NCBI GenBank assembly: GCA_028281495.1
Contig: JANQJU010000064.1
Span: 62,001-126,000 of the forward strand
Length of the DNA: 64,000 nucleotides
Direction of reading: 5' to 3'
Source of the DNA: SAR324 cluster bacterium
Lineage (GTDB): Bacteria > SAR324 > NAC60-12
Both the position numbers and the translations under genes were made by a program. Under the pieces are notes generated by a model, which did no database searches, was not told where the DNA came from, and worked only from the letters and a program-made list of their open reading frames with translations. Numbering within the stretch: the stretch's first letter is position 1; every line of letters starts with the position of its first letter. Of the stretch, positions 36,004-47,408 are shown piece after piece.

Positions 36004-39000
36004 ATTGAATTTTGATTTTTTGAAGATAGTCATCCAATTCCTTACTGAGTTTTTGCAAACTGGGTAAATCTCGTTGTTTAGCGGCAGCCCCCAAGGCCTT
36101 GCCAAAATGGTTCAAGGCGTCGATTCCGTGTGCTCCCTGCATTTTGTGGCCAAGCAAACGCACCGACTCAAAATCTTCTTGGGACACGGCTTTTTGAACT
36201 TCTTGTGATTGCTGACGCTTGGATTTGAGAATCATCGGAACCAACTCTTTAAGCTCCGAATCAATCACAGCAGTGTATTTATCTGGAGTCGTGTCGGGGT
36301 TTGTAGCCTGTTCGGTTGGAGCGTCATAAGTCTCTAAATCTTCAATGGAAAGCTTGCCCGATTGTATCAAGAAACTAGTAATGCCTTCGAACAGGGTGGC
36401 TTTTTTCAACGGCTTCGTGATGTAGGAATTGCATCCAGCATCCAGGCATTTTTGAAGATCCTCCTTCACCGAAAATGCAGTGAGCGCAATAATGGGTACT
36501 GGTGAGAGCTGCTGGTGGCCTTCCCATTGTCGGATAGCGCGAGTGGCGGTATAACCGTCCATGACAGGCATCTGCATATCCATCAAGACCAAATCGTAGG
36601 TATCTTGCCGGAAGCGCTCTAAGGCCTTTTCGCCGTCATCGGCAAGATCCACAGTTGCCCCAAATTGTTTCAGTTGGTGCTCAAAGATATAACGATTGTC
36701 CAATGAATCTTCGACCAACAAGATATGGAGAGGAGGAAGGCGATGGGGATGTCTTGTTGCAGCACGCAAGGGACCGGGCTGTTCACCACAAGCAAGACGC
36801 AAGGCTTCGGACAATTCATCTCGTTTGACCGGTTTGACCAAATAAGACGTGATACCAAGCTCTCGACATCGCTGTAGATCGCCTGCCCGATTGTCCGACG
36901 TGATCATCAAAACCATGGGTGAGATTTCTGGCATGGTTTTGATACGTTCCACGATGGTAAAACCGTCCAGGAGGGGCATGCGCACGTCTAAAATCAGCAG
37001 TTCATAGGGTTGCTTGCTTTGGTATGCCTGATACAACTCGTCTAAACATTGGCCTCCCGAAGAACAGGTGGTGACCTTAGCTTGCCATGTTTCCAACATT
37101 TCTTTCAAAATAATGCGGTTGTCTTCCGTATCATCCACAACAAGTACACGTTTGTCTTTGAGGTCTACCGGAGAGGCAGGAATGTAGTGTCCGGTTTCTC
37201 GCTCGCATTCAAACGGCAACTCAAAGAAAAACACGCTCCCTTTGCCCACTTCGCTGCTCAAGCCGATGGTCCCCCCCATCAATTCGACCAGGCGTTTGCA
37301 AATGGCCAGTCCCAACCCAGTACCTCCGTACCGCCGTGTGGTTGAGGCATCGACTTGGGTGAAATGCTGAAAGATGTTCTGTTGTTTTTCGGGAGGAATG
37401 CCAATGCCGGAATCTTGCACTTCAAATCGGATACGGCAGGAGGGAACCGCATTGGACGGATACTGTTCGTCTAAATTTTTGATCTTCAAATGAACTGAAC
37501 CGGATGGCGTGAATTTGACGGCATTGCCTATCAAATTGAATAAGATTTGGCGCAAACGGGTGGGGTCTCCAATGAGATTGATCGGCACATCCGCTCCAAA
37601 GTGGAAGCTCAATTCCAACCCTTTTTGATGTGCACGCAATGCCAACATTTCGAGATTGCGTTCGACCAATTCTCCCAAATCAAAATGTATTTTTTCGATT
37701 TCGATTTGGTCGGCTTCGATTTTAGAGAAATCTAAGATGTCGTTGATTAGTTCCAACAACGTGTCGCCGGATCGGCTGACGGCTTCCAAGCGTTTGCGTT
37801 GTTCCTCGTCTAAGGAGGAATTTTCGAGCAATTCAGCCATGCCAATGATGGCATTGAGGGGGGTTCGTATCTCATGGCTCATGGCAGCCAAAAATTCGCT
37901 CTTGGCTCGATTGGCCGTTTCTGCATGGATCTTTGCTTCCTGAAGTTCGTCATTGGTGGCACGAAGGGCACGTGTTCGTTCTTCCACCGTGCGTGTGAGT
38001 TTCTTGTTGAAGAACAGCAGCATTGAGGCCATCCAGCCCAACACCAAAATGACAGCTAACGCTCCGCCCATTCCCCACCACAACCAGCTCAAATCTTCCT
38101 CGGGGTTTGGATCGTAAAGAAAGCCATCCAATGAATAATTCGGTTCGATCAATTCCAATTTGGCATAGGTTTCCGCAATACGCTCCCAACGCCCTCGGTT
38201 CATGTGCCCCATTTCGACCAAAGCGGGCAAGACCAAACGACGCATCGCCTCGGCCTCAAACTCCAAATGCTCTCTTTTCTTGGGAGACTTGTATTTAGTC
38301 AAAATGAGATCAATGATTTCTTGGGGGTGTTCCATCGCATATTCCCAGCCCTTCAAACTGGCGGCGCGGATTCCAGCCACCCGTTCGGGATTATTTTTGA
38401 TCTCGTTCCGAGAGGTGATCAGGTTGTCCCCATAGAAATCCACGCCATAGTTCAAGGGTTCGATCATCCGGTAGCCGATTCCCTGTTGAGTGAGGTAGAA
38501 CGGTTCATTGGTCGAATAGGCAGCTAGAGCATCCACTTTTTTTTGAATCAGATCTTCCAATTTCCAGCTTGGTTTGACGAAAGTCAGTTTATCGAAACCC
38601 ACTCCCTCTTCCAACAAGGCCGCCATATTGGCGGCACCGGAAGCATTTTGGAAAGTCATGAGCCGTTTCCCAATGAGGTCTTGGGGGTGACGAATGTCTG
38701 AGTCCGCCCGGACGAGCGTGATACTCGGGTTGTGTTGAAAAATAACTGCGAGCACCACGATTGGGTCTCCCTTCAAGAAAGCGAGCAAGGCTTCTGGTCC
38801 AGCAACTCCGTAATCAGCTTCGCCATCCACCACACTTTTGAATGCTCGTTTGTTAGGGTCACGCTCTGCCACTTCCACGTTCAAACCGACTTCTCGATAA
38901 TATCCTTTTTCGATAGCGGCATAGTAACCGGCGAATTGGAATTGATGTTTCCATTTGAATCGCATCCGCACGGTGTCCAATTCTTGGGAGTATGCTTCGA

Positions 39001-39061
39001 TTCCCAGGAGCATGGTACATAGGCCGATTATTCCGCATAAACATAGCCATCGTTTGAGCAT
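35993..39061 (-). CDS. Hybrid sensor kinase with periplasmic NMT1/THI5-like binding domain
   Basis: 1022 residues from ATG 39061 (TGAGGAAAACC upstream); an ATG four codons earlier overlaps the preceding stop but lacks a ribosome site. Order: signal peptide to about 26; NMT1/THI5-like binding domain about 30-310 ([33 protein letters not shown]); membrane span about 328-350; HisKA with H396 ([10 protein letters not shown]); ATPase ([29 protein letters not shown]); receiver 1 (D692); receiver 2 (D828); HPt with H972 ([10 protein letters not shown]). A complete phosphorelay in one chain. The binding domain fused to a kinase should sense a thiamine-precursor-like or related small ligand. Confidence 0.93.
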   Translation of the reverse strand: MLKRWLCLCGIIGLCTMLLGIEAYSQELDTVRMRFKWKHQFQFAGYYAAIEKGYYREVGLNVEVAERDPNKRAFKSVVDGEADYGVAGPEALLAFLKGDPIVVLAVIFQHNPSITLVRADSDIRHPQDLIGKRLMTFQNASGAANMAALLEEGVGFDKLTFVKPSWKLEDLIQKKVDALAAYSTNEPFYLTQQGIGYRMIEPLNYGVDFYGDNLITSRNEIKNNPERVAGIRAASLKGWEYAMEHPQEIIDLILTKYKSPKKREHLEFEAEAMRRLVLPALVEMGHMNRGRWERIAETYAKLELIEPNYSLDGFLYDPNPEEDLSWLWWGMGGALAVILVLGWMASMLLFFNKKLTRTVEERTRALRATNDELQEAKIHAETANRAKSEFLAAMSHEIRTPLNAIIGMAELLENSSLDEEQRKRLEAVSRSGDTLLELINDILDFSKIEADQIEIEKIHFDLGELVERNLEMLALRAHQKGLELSFHFGADVPINLIGDPTRLRQILFNLIGNAVKFTPSGSVHLKIKNLDEQYPSNAVPSCRIRFEVQDSGIGIPPEKQQNIFQHFTQVDASTTRRYGGTGLGLAICKRLVELMGGTIGLSSEVGKGSVFFFELPFECERETGHYIPASPVDLKDKRVLVVDDTEDNRIILKEMLETWQAKVTTCSSGGQCLDELYQAYQSKQPYELLILDVRMPLLDGFTIVERIKTMPEISPMVLMITSDNRAGDLQRCRELGITSYLVKPVKRDELSEALRLACGEQPGPLRAATRHPHRLPPLHILLVEDSLDNRYIFEHQLKQFGATVDLADDGEKALERFRQDTYDLVLMDMQMPVMDGYTATRAIRQWEGHQQLSPVPIIALTAFSVKEDLQKCLDAGCNSYITKPLKKATLFEGITSFLIQSGKLSIEDLETYDAPTEQATNPDTTPDKYTAVIDSELKELVPMILKSKRQQSQEVQKAVSQEDFESVRLLGHKMQGAHGIDALNHFGKALGAAAKQRDLPSLQKLSKELDDYLQKIKIQYED

Positions 39062-39069
39062 GGTTTTCC

Positions 39070-41739
39070 TCATTGATTGTCTTCGAGTTGATCCAAATAC
39101 TGGGTTAGCTCCTGATGGAGCCGATAAAGGGTCGAAAGATCTTTTTGTTGAGCAGCGTGTTCCATTGCTTTCCCAATATCATTGATTGGTTCGGTGCCGT
39201 AACTTCCTTTGAATGTATGGCCGAGTGCCTGGAGTGCTTGAAAATCTTCCTGTTGCAAAGCCTCTAAAAATTCTGCTGCCTGTTTGCGTTTGTATTGAAG
39301 AATCTCCCGGGAATGGGCTAGCCAATCGGGGACGGGTGAACCAGAAGAAACGCCCTCTTCATCTTGGGAAGCGTCCAAATGCTGGAAAAATTGCAAAATG
39401 GTATGGATCAAAGTGTTTTTCTTGATCGGTTTGGTCAGATAAGCATTGCAGCCAGCATCTAAACATTGCTGCAATTGCATCTTTAATGAGAATGCGGTGA
39501 GGGCCAGGATTGGAGCTGGAGAAAGATGGTGGGCGCTTTCGTATTTTCGAATCGTCTCGGTTGCCGTGTATCCATCCATCACCGGCATATGCATGTCCAT
39601 CAAAACCAGATCGAACCGGTGTTCCTGAAAAAGTTGTACTGCCTTGGCACCGTTTTCGACTGTTGTGACCGATGCTCCCAATTGCGACAATTGATACTCC
39701 AAAATTTTCCGGTTGTCTTCAGCATCTTCTGCCAGCAAAATTTTCAACGCCAGACGTAATGTTTTGGGAAGAGGGGAAAGCTGTTTCTGCTCTTTCTGAA
39801 TTGCAGCTTGTTGGGGAGCGATGCGCAAGGGCAATACCACATGAAACGTGCTCCCATAACCTGGAGAACTTTCGACCCAAATTTTCCCGTTCATGATAGT
39901 CGCCAAGCGTTCACAAATGGCGAGTCCCAAACCGGTCCCTCCATAGCGTCGGGTGGTTGAAGAATCCACTTGAGTGAATTGCTCAAAGATCGAGGACTGC
40001 TTGTTGAGTGGAATACCGATGCCAGTATCCTGGATCGAGAACCGCCATTGGTGCAGTTTTGAATTTGTTGTTGCCTCTTGCTGAACAACGAGTGTGACAG
40101 AACCCGTTTCTGTAAATTTGAGTGCATTGCTCAACAGATTAAATAGCAATTGGCGCAATCGGGTGGGGTCTCCTATTAAATGACGGGGAATATCGGGAGG
40201 AACCTCCGGCTCCAAGAGCAGTCCTTTCCGCTCGGCAGTCGGTTGCATCATGGCAATCTGCTGTTCCACGAGCGAGACGACATCAAATTCAATTTGCTCG
40301 ATTTGCAATTGTCCTGCTTCAATTTTAGAGAGATCCAAAATGTCGTTGAGAAGCAAAAGCAGTGTTTCTCCGGCTTGATTGATGGAATTCACAAAGTTCT
40401 GTTGCTGCTTTTGCAATGACGAGCTTTCCAGCAGTTCAGACATCCCAATAATGATGTTCAATGGCGTTCGAATTTCGTGGCTCATGGCAGCCAGAAACTC
40501 GGTTTTGGCTTGATTGGAAACTTCAGCAGCTTCTTTAGCCACTCGAAGTTCTTTGGTTCGAGCCTCTACTAATTTTTCTAAATTCAATTTGGACTGATAA
40601 AGAAAAGCCTCTGCTTGTTTTTGGTCGGTGATATCGGTGATCAACGCAAAAAAACCTTCGACATCGGTTTCTTCCCAATGGGGTTCATAATGGGCTTTGA
40701 TATAGCGTTTGCCCAAGGCCGGATGGGGAACCAATGTCTCAAAATCCGCAGGTTGTCCACTCAAAGCTGATTCGATATGGGGCTGAACGATTTGATAAGT
40801 TTCCGGGGTAAGAATGACGTCCACGGCTTTCCCATCAATTTCATCTTCCGAGAGACCAAACCATTCGTGATAACGTCGATTGCTGAAACGGAAGCACTTG
40901 TCTTTATCTACATATGAAATCAATGCCGGGACGTTGTCCGTGATCAACCGGAGTTTTGCCTCGGCGCGACGTCGTTCGGAGATTTCTTCTTGAAGCCGTT
41001 GCAGGGACACAGTGGTGGTATTTAATTTTTCTGTCATCCGGTTGAATTCTTCAGAAAGTTCCCCAATTTCATCACGAGACACGAGGTTTACTCGGTGTTT
41101 CCAATTGCCCTCGCCAATGATTTGCACGCTACGCCTCAAATTTCGCAAAGGCATTACAATACTGCGGCTGAGCAACAGGAAATTCAAAATCATGGCAGCA
41201 GCCAAAATCAACACAACCACAAATACCAAACGAGAAGAGGTTTGCTGAACGTCTCGTAGCTCTGAAGCGATCAATTCCGAAAGCCGTTTGGTCGTGGACA
41301 GCAGTACCTGAGATTCGGCAAGCAGTTCCCCCACAATCACCCGTTGTAAACTTCCCAACTGATTGGGTTCTTTAGTAAGGATGGCTTCATGGTTGGAAAC
41401 CAGTTGTTGAAACAAACGTCCCAATTTTTCATGGGTACGCAGAAAACGCTCCAGATTGAGTTGTTCCTTTCCCGCACCAAACTCAATGGCAGCCAGCTCT
41501 TGCTTGAGCAACTGATGCTTCGAATGCCATTGTTCTTGGATCCGAGTTTTCGGATACAATACGAATTCATTGGTCAAAATATGCAGCTCAAACACGCTAC
41601 GATCTACATGGTGGATGAGTTCTTCTCGCGAGGCGGTTTGGTTGATCTGGGTGATCGTGAAGACGAGCAAACCACTCACCAATATAAGGACCGCTGAAAA
41701 AAAAATAATATTCCAGTACAGCTTGGTACGGATGGTCAT
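39070..41739 (-). CDS. Hybrid sensor kinase (HAMP-PAS-HisKA-ATPase-REC-HPt)
   Basis: 889 residues from ATG 41739, which overlaps the preceding stop (ATGA) and has GGGAGA upstream. Spans at about 8-30 and 170-192 flank a helical four-bundle-type periplasmic domain; HAMP about 190-245 with [18 protein letters not shown] about 260-375; HisKA with H421 ([10 protein letters not shown]); ATPase ([29 protein letters not shown]); receiver D715; HPt H841 ([11 protein letters not shown]). The separate binding protein just upstream could dock on the periplasmic domain, as in TorT-TorS or LuxP-LuxQ (inference). It is close in architecture to the next gene, suggesting duplication of the kinase core. Confidence 0.93.
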   Translation of the reverse strand: MTIRTKLYWNIIFFSAVLILVSGLLVFTITQINQTASREELIHHVDRSVFELHILTNEFVLYPKTRIQEQWHSKHQLLKQELAAIEFGAGKEQLNLERFLRTHEKLGRLFQQLVSNHEAILTKEPNQLGSLQRVIVGELLAESQVLLSTTKRLSELIASELRDVQQTSSRLVFVVVLILAAAMILNFLLLSRSIVMPLRNLRRSVQIIGEGNWKHRVNLVSRDEIGELSEEFNRMTEKLNTTTVSLQRLQEEISERRRAEAKLRLITDNVPALISYVDKDKCFRFSNRRYHEWFGLSEDEIDGKAVDVILTPETYQIVQPHIESALSGQPADFETLVPHPALGKRYIKAHYEPHWEETDVEGFFALITDITDQKQAEAFLYQSKLNLEKLVEARTKELRVAKEAAEVSNQAKTEFLAAMSHEIRTPLNIIIGMSELLESSSLQKQQQNFVNSINQAGETLLLLLNDILDLSKIEAGQLQIEQIEFDVVSLVEQQIAMMQPTAERKGLLLEPEVPPDIPRHLIGDPTRLRQLLFNLLSNALKFTETGSVTLVVQQEATTNSKLHQWRFSIQDTGIGIPLNKQSSIFEQFTQVDSSTTRRYGGTGLGLAICERLATIMNGKIWVESSPGYGSTFHVVLPLRIAPQQAAIQKEQKQLSPLPKTLRLALKILLAEDAEDNRKILEYQLSQLGASVTTVENGAKAVQLFQEHRFDLVLMDMHMPVMDGYTATETIRKYESAHHLSPAPILALTAFSLKMQLQQCLDAGCNAYLTKPIKKNTLIHTILQFFQHLDASQDEEGVSSGSPVPDWLAHSREILQYKRKQAAEFLEALQQEDFQALQALGHTFKGSYGTEPINDIGKAMEHAAQQKDLSTLYRLHQELTQYLDQLEDNQ

Positions 41740-42752
41740 TGGGATCTCCCGGGAATCACGGTCACCGCCAAGGGATCGATAGAATGAAGTGGTTCTTGTT
41801 GAATGAAATTCAGAAAATTGGGAACCGACGATTCCTGGGGCTGTTTGTTCAAAAACCAATTCGCTTGATTTTCCAAGGTGATTAAAAGGGTTTGATCGAG
41901 CCGGATCGCAAAGTCATAGATCCCAGAAAGTTGTTGAAGCGTGGCTTCGTCAATATTTTTTAAATGCTGTGCAACCAATTGAGTGGACTCAGCCGGATGC
42001 GACCGAAGGTATTGACAGGCTTTAATGAGAGCACGAAGCACCTTTTGAATGGTTTGTGGATGCTGCTGTACCCACTCCCGATTACCGGCCAATAGAAAAG
42101 AGGCAGAGTAGAGATCTTTCAGGTAGAAAGTAGCCCCTTGCTCTCCCAAAGTTTGGTGTAACTTTTGAAGATGGGGATTCCAAATGGAAACAGCAGCCAC
42201 TTCATCTTGCATCAGGGCCGCATGCAACTCATGGGGTTTGTGGTGGACCAGTTTTACATCCTGTCGAGAGATTCCTTGTAAAGTGAGGAAGACATCCCAC
42301 ACATACTCACCGTTCGATCCCAGAGTAGCCCCTAAAGTCTTTCCACTCAGATTCCATAAATCTTCTGCTTGATTTGATTTCTTAGTGATAATGGCATTGT
42401 GCCGCTCTGCCGTGACCATGCTGGCTAAAATCAGAATAGGAGCATCTGATAAAATGGCCCGCATCGTAGGGGTCTCTGAAGCAGTAGCCAACTGTGCCCC
42501 GCCTCCCTGCACTGCCTCCAACGTAGCCTTGCCGGTGCTATGAGACTGTAAGGTCACTATCAACCCTTCTTCTTTAAAAAAGCCTTGATGGGCGGCAACG
42601 TAAACGGGAGATGCTAGAAAAGAAGCGCCATCTGCAATGGTTACTGGTTCTAAAGCTATCGGACCCGTTTCCTGATTTCCGAAAAACCAGACCAGTAGGA
42701 TCGCGGCAACCCCCCCCAAGGCTAACAAAATTGCCCATCGCGTCGATTTCAT
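41736..42752 (-). CDS. NMT1/SsuA-like periplasmic substrate-binding protein, membrane-anchored
   Basis: 338 residues from ATG 42752. An uncleaved-looking N-terminal span (WAILLALGGVAAILLVWFF) anchors an SsuA/ThiY-type binding domain: VYVAAHQGFFKEEGLIVTL, GGGAQLATASETPTM, GKTLGATLGSNGEYVWDVFL, DEVAAVSIWNPHL. The family binds sulphonates, nitrate, taurine or thiamine precursors. No permease or ATPase gene is near; instead it is translated together with a hybrid kinase, so a sensory role is more likely than import. First gene of the four-gene leftward operon. Confidence 0.9.
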   Translation of the reverse strand: MKSTRWAILLALGGVAAILLVWFFGNQETGPIALEPVTIADGASFLASPVYVAAHQGFFKEEGLIVTLQSHSTGKATLEAVQGGGAQLATASETPTMRAILSDAPILILASMVTAERHNAIITKKSNQAEDLWNLSGKTLGATLGSNGEYVWDVFLTLQGISRQDVKLVHHKPHELHAALMQDEVAAVSIWNPHLQKLHQTLGEQGATFYLKDLYSASFLLAGNREWVQQHPQTIQKVLRALIKACQYLRSHPAESTQLVAQHLKNIDEATLQQLSGIYDFAIRLDQTLLITLENQANWFLNKQPQESSVPNFLNFIQQEPLHSIDPLAVTVIPGRSQ

Positions 42753-42855
42753 ATTGCTTTTCCCCCATCCGCTTTTCAATGACTCGAAATATCAGGTCAG
42801 CTATATCAAAAGTGAGATAGAGGAGCAAATCTTGGTGCAGCGGCAGCCTGACTTT

Positions 42856-45800
42856 TTATTTTTGTTTAAACATCTTGTTGAGTCGAGAGCTTACGGTCAC
42901 TTCAGCTCCCCCCACCCACACCAGAACGCGGTCTTGTTCATCGGTGGCAACTAAATCTGCCACAACATGGGTTACGGAAGCTTCCTGAATGGATAAGGTG
43001 ACTAAGATGGGCGCATCGGAGGGAATTGAATGGTAGATTTCCAGTTGTCGAGTTTGTAAGGGAAGGCTCCCTGCTTCACGAAAGCGTTGACTCCAAATCA
43101 ACATACTTTGCAGAAATATATCCAGCGCATAAGGGTGGAAAGTCCGGATCGGGAATTGTCCCTGAGTGGCTTCTTCAATCTCTGGAATGCGACACTGCAT
43201 TACGACCTGTTCTGGAGTGCAAACGAGTAGCTGTTCCAAGCCTTGGAAGGTCGGACCATGAAAGAGTGCCCCATTTTCATAGTACTGATAGCCGGGAATG
43301 GAAGTGGACGATTCCTCATCAAATCGATCTTCGAACTCGCGGTCTGGTGGAATGTGAGTGCGTAACTCAATATCGGCTTTATAGTGGAGGCGAGGCAACG
43401 CGCTGTCCGAGCTGTTGATGGTCGCATGCAATCGGATCGTGCCGCTTTCCGTGATGGGTTTCTTTTCGATCACCAGGACGTAATTTTCATTCACACTTTC
43501 ATCAAACACGATCCCTTTTAATACTTGGAAATCGCAACATCGAAAAAAGTGATAACCCGGGTAAAGCTGCTCACAACCATCAGCCATCCAGGCAATGGCA
43601 CAGACAGCGGGGAGCACGGGATACGCTCCTATTTTGTGATCTTGCAAAAACGGATTGTCTGCGAGGCGCAATCGCCGGAAGATGCGATGTGTTTGGGATT
43701 CTCGCGGAGCTGAGGGCCATTCCTCCAAAGAGCTTCCTATCAAAAGGATAGGGCCGCTCCAACGTTGTATCAATGCGTCCGTGAAGATTTTTGCTCCGGA
43801 TACGCTTTCGATCATTTCAATACGCCGCTCGCGAAATCGTTCTCGGAGGTCTGGAGTGACCATCCCGGTGTCCCACGGTCCCCAGTTGAACGACAACACT
43901 TGGCAATCTGGATACCGTTGTTGGAAATCACTCGCTTTTTGATTGAGCATGGAATTGGCTACGGCATAGTTTGATTGTCCGGGATTGCCAAAAAAACCGG
44001 CTGCGGAAGAAAACAAAATCAACTGCTGCAATTGCTTCGGTTCCACACAAGACACCAAGGCATCCAATCCATCCACTTTGGTAGAAACCACTCGATCCCA
44101 ATCGGTTGCAGTCGTGTTTTCAATCCATCCATCTGCCAATACCCCCGCACCATGAATGATGCCGGTGATCGGTCCAAAATGATCCACCCAAGGTTGAAGC
44201 TGATTTCGAAGGGGTTCTATATCCCGCACATCCACACTCACATACACCCCATTGCCACCCATTTTTTGAATATGCTGAAGGGTGCTCCGAATCGTCCGTT
44301 GGGTTAGCAAGGAATTTAACCTTTGATCAATCTGCTGCGGAGTCGGTTTTTCCTGCTTAGGAATCTGCGATTGAAGTGTGGTTGGTCCTGTCACAGATTG
44401 CATCGCGGGTTGCCAGTGTAGGACAATGCGATATTTCAATTCCGTTGGGTCTTCACATCCTATTGCCCAATCCGGTTCGGCTTCTTCAAGAGGAGTGCGT
44501 CCCACAAGCAGAAACGTGCAGGGGACGGCTGAAACCAATTGTCGAATGCACAGGGACACCACCCCACCCCCTCCACCGCTCACCAAAAACACGGAATTCA
44601 GTGGAATTGAAGAGACCTCTGAGGACTCTTGCATTTCCATAGGCAGGGGGTGTGGCACTAGGGTGGAACGAAGGGGGCCATACGCCACCATTGCGATACG
44701 GAGATCCGAATCGGTGAACTCGTTTACAACAATCTCTTTCGATTGAACCGACGTGTGGTCGAATCCCAAATCGATAGCTCGGCAAAACACCTGCGGCCAT
44801 TCTCGATGCAAAGACTTGATGAGGCCTAGCAATCCACTCGTTGTGGGATCTTGGGAGGGTTGTTTGAAACCCAACGCTCCGTCCATACGCATTACTGTGA
44901 CAAAAGCAGGACGACCCATTTCCAGAAGATGATGATGCAACTCGGTTTTGAGGAGTTTGGCCAACAAATAGACTTGTTTCACGATTTCGCGACTTTGTTG
45001 GAAACCGAGCCTTGGGGCTTCTATCGATTGATCCAAGGAAGGATGCAGATGGAGTACCGAACCAATCTCTCCATAGAGTTGATAGATCGTTTGTAAAGCC
45101 TGTTGAAGACTCGATTCAGAGGAAGTTTCCAACGCGATGAGCGGCACTTCTTGAGGGTACGGAACGCTAGGGTCTGCTGTCACCTGTGAAAAACGCAATA
45201 TCACGATGGGTTTTCCTTGCTGCTTCCAATGGAGAGCGAGCAGGGGGGTGAGCAACGTTCCATCGTCTGTTATCAAACTGACTCGATTTGAGGATTGAAG
45301 AAAGTCCAATCGGTCTGGGGCAGGCAGGTGCTGGATTCGTACTTGCTGGATACGGGGGGGAGGTGTTGTGAGAGGTATCGAAGGAACGGAAAGATACTCT
45401 GCCATTTCTCTTAAAGTGCGAAACTCGGCCAAATCATCCACATCGACCTGTGGTAACTCGGGGAAGGTCTGCTGTAAGGCTCCGGCTATCTCAACACGCT
45501 TGATAGAATCAATTCCTAGATCGGCTTCAATATCCATATCCATATCGAGCAGCTCGGCAAGATAACCTGTTTTTTCACTCACAATTTTCAAGATCTGTTC
45601 GTGTAGGAATGCCGCACTCAACGGCTGTTCTGGAGCAGGTGATATTGGAGTAGGTGATGTTGGAGTGGATGTTGGAGTGGATGTTGCTGAAGTGAGTGAT
45701 GTTGGAGTGAGTGATGTTAGAGCGGGCGTTGCTGTTTTTGGGTTTGAAGGATCTGGGGTTTGAACTGAAGGCAAAGGAGAACGAAACGCAGACACGGAGT

Positions 45801-47367
45801 CATTCCAGCGTTTTGCGGAAGCCAAAGCCATTTCGAAAGCAGATCGTGTGTCGTCACTCACGTAATTGCTGCCTCTCAAGAGGATCGTCGTGTTCGATTT
45901 GTTGGTAGACTTGGTCGCAGATTCTTCTGTGTTGGATTCGAGGGGGTGATTTGGGAGAATCGCATCTGGTGACGAATGGCCGGATTCTTCCAAAACAATA
46001 TGGAAATTGGTGCCCCCAAAACCAAAAGCACTCACTCCTGCTCTACGGGGAAAGTCTGGTGAGGCTGCCCACGGTCGAGATTCCAAATTGAATTCAAATG
46101 GTGTGGACTCCACTTCCAATTGGGGGTTGGGTCGGCGAAGATTGATCATGGGGGGCAGGGTTCGATGATACAACGCCAATACGGATTTAATCAGTCCCGC
46201 AATTCCTGCTGCTGAGCGGGTGTGACCAATTTGAGACTTCACACTTCCCAAGGCAATCGACTGAATCGCGTCGGATTTTGAACCAAAAACTGTTTTGAGT
46301 GCTGTGAATTCAGCCAAATCTCCCGCCGAAGTTCCGGTACCGTGAGCTTCGATAAGCCCCACGGTGCGAGGAGCTATCTCGGCATCGTCGTAAGCTCGTT
46401 GTAAAGCGAGCACTTGGCCTTCGGCACGAGGCGCATAAATGCTGTTGAACCGTCCATCACTAGAAGATCCGATGCCACGAATGACGGCGTAAATGCGGTC
46501 ACCGTCTCGTTGGGCGTCTTCTAAGCGCTTGAGTAGAACCATTCCCAAACCTTCTCCAATGACGGTGCCTTGTGCCTCTGCATCAAAAGGTCGGACACAG
46601 CTATCTGGGGAAAAGGCTTGGGTTTTGCTGAAGCATAAATAAGTGAAGATTGAGCTGTCCATATTCACGCCTCCGGCAAGCATCATTGAGCTGCGACCTT
46701 CCTGCAACTCACTCATCGCCAGTTTCACCGCCCCTAAAGAACTCGAACACGCTGCATCCACCACACAGTTGGTGCCCCCTAGATCGAACCGATTGGCAAC
46801 CCGTCCTGCAATCACATTCCCCAATATGCCGGGAAAGGCATTTTCTTCCCAACCCACATAAGCTTTCTGCATTGTCTGGATGATGCTTTGGGAAATTTCT
46901 TCAGGAATCCCATGACTCTGTAACACTTGCTCCCATATCGGATATTGCAATCGAGCGGTGAGAGGAGCTATCAGCTTTTGTTCGCTACCAACTCCTAAAA
47001 TGATACCGGTGGTTTCTCGGTCAAAAGACCGGGTTGGCCTGTTATCTGCAATGTAACCGGCATCGGCTAAGGTGGATTTAGTCACCAATAAAGCCAGCAG
47101 TTGGGCCACCTCAGTGACTTCAAGAATATTGGGAGGGATGCCAAATTCTATGGGGTCGAAAGCCACATCGGGAATGAAGCCACCACGTTTGCAGTACGTC
47201 TTGTCAGGGGCATTCGGATCAGGATCGTAATAATCCTCAACGTTCCAACGAGATGCCGGAACTTCGATGAGACAGTCCTTTTGTTGAAGGATGTTATTCC
47301 AATACTCAGCAATATTACGGGCCTGGGGAAACAATCCCCCCATCCCGATAATGGCAATGGGTTTCAT
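42856..47367 (-). CDS. KS-ACP-KR-DH polyketide/lipid synthase lacking an acyltransferase
   Basis: 1503 residues from ATG 47367, coupled to a short upstream frame. KS about 1-460 with C207 (VDAACSSSLGAV), H342 (EAHGTGT) and H382 (SQIGHTRSA). A Thr/Ser/Pro-rich linker (about 470-580) stands where an AT would be. One ACP with carrier Ser S621 (LGIDSIKRVEI, the form seen in PfaA synthases). KR with Rossmann VSGGGGG and the catalytic LFSSAAG and QSNYAVAN. C-terminal hot-dog dehydratase: DHKIGAYPVLP, close to HxxxGxxxxP but with Ala at the Gly position, and a late HPYALDIFLQS carrying the Asp. It needs malonyl loading in trans. No enoyl reductase, phosphopantetheinyl transferase or partner gene is adjacent. 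Confidence 0.88.
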   Translation of the reverse strand: MKPIAIIGMGGLFPQARNIAEYWNNILQQKDCLIEVPASRWNVEDYYDPDPNAPDKTYCKRGGFIPDVAFDPIEFGIPPNILEVTEVAQLLALLVTKSTLADAGYIADNRPTRSFDRETTGIILGVGSEQKLIAPLTARLQYPIWEQVLQSHGIPEEISQSIIQTMQKAYVGWEENAFPGILGNVIAGRVANRFDLGGTNCVVDAACSSSLGAVKLAMSELQEGRSSMMLAGGVNMDSSIFTYLCFSKTQAFSPDSCVRPFDAEAQGTVIGEGLGMVLLKRLEDAQRDGDRIYAVIRGIGSSSDGRFNSIYAPRAEGQVLALQRAYDDAEIAPRTVGLIEAHGTGTSAGDLAEFTALKTVFGSKSDAIQSIALGSVKSQIGHTRSAAGIAGLIKSVLALYHRTLPPMINLRRPNPQLEVESTPFEFNLESRPWAASPDFPRRAGVSAFGFGGTNFHIVLEESGHSSPDAILPNHPLESNTEESATKSTNKSNTTILLRGSNYVSDDTRSAFEMALASAKRWNDSVSAFRSPLPSVQTPDPSNPKTATPALTSLTPTSLTSATSTPTSTPTSPTPISPAPEQPLSAAFLHEQILKIVSEKTGYLAELLDMDMDIEADLGIDSIKRVEIAGALQQTFPELPQVDVDDLAEFRTLREMAEYLSVPSIPLTTPPPRIQQVRIQHLPAPDRLDFLQSSNRVSLITDDGTLLTPLLALHWKQQGKPIVILRFSQVTADPSVPYPQEVPLIALETSSESSLQQALQTIYQLYGEIGSVLHLHPSLDQSIEAPRLGFQQSREIVKQVYLLAKLLKTELHHHLLEMGRPAFVTVMRMDGALGFKQPSQDPTTSGLLGLIKSLHREWPQVFCRAIDLGFDHTSVQSKEIVVNEFTDSDLRIAMVAYGPLRSTLVPHPLPMEMQESSEVSSIPLNSVFLVSGGGGGVVSLCIRQLVSAVPCTFLLVGRTPLEEAEPDWAIGCEDPTELKYRIVLHWQPAMQSVTGPTTLQSQIPKQEKPTPQQIDQRLNSLLTQRTIRSTLQHIQKMGGNGVYVSVDVRDIEPLRNQLQPWVDHFGPITGIIHGAGVLADGWIENTTATDWDRVVSTKVDGLDALVSCVEPKQLQQLILFSSAAGFFGNPGQSNYAVANSMLNQKASDFQQRYPDCQVLSFNWGPWDTGMVTPDLRERFRERRIEMIESVSGAKIFTDALIQRWSGPILLIGSSLEEWPSAPRESQTHRIFRRLRLADNPFLQDHKIGAYPVLPAVCAIAWMADGCEQLYPGYHFFRCCDFQVLKGIVFDESVNENYVLVIEKKPITESGTIRLHATINSSDSALPRLHYKADIELRTHIPPDREFEDRFDEESSTSIPGYQYYENGALFHGPTFQGLEQLLVCTPEQVVMQCRIPEIEEATQGQFPIRTFHPYALDIFLQSMLIWSQRFREAGSLPLQTRQLEIYHSIPSDAPILVTLSIQEASVTHVVADLVATDEQDRVLVWVGGAEVTVSSRLNKMFKQK
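45638..45720. repeat. Degenerate GATGTTGGAGT microrepeat encoding the Thr/Ser/Pro linker
   Basis: About seven imperfect units of 9-12 bp based on GATGTTGGAGT lie within the synthase gene and encode the TPTSLTS/TPTSTPTS-type linker between KS and ACP. The repeats are in frame. Such tracts expand and contract easily and mark the spot where the AT domain is absent. Confidence 0.7.
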
Positions 47368-47408
47368 AGGCGTGGCTTTCTTGAATTCGATGGAAGGTGG
47401 GATTTCAT
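47364..47408 (-). CDS. Possible 14-residue leader peptide coupled to the synthase start
   Basis: GGGAG lies seven bases before ATG 47408 (another ATG is six bases further up). The frame encodes MKSHLPSNSRKPRL and ends in TGA overlapping the synthase start (ATGA). The synthase ATG has no ribosome site of its own, so this short frame may deliver ribosomes to it. Coding is inferred only from that arrangement. Confidence 0.4.
   Translation of the reverse strand: MKSHLPSNSRKPRL

Noticed and set aside
42856-47367. A hidden acyltransferase domain in the synthase
   Set aside because: No GHSxG-type serine loop was found between the KS and the ACP or elsewhere in the chain.
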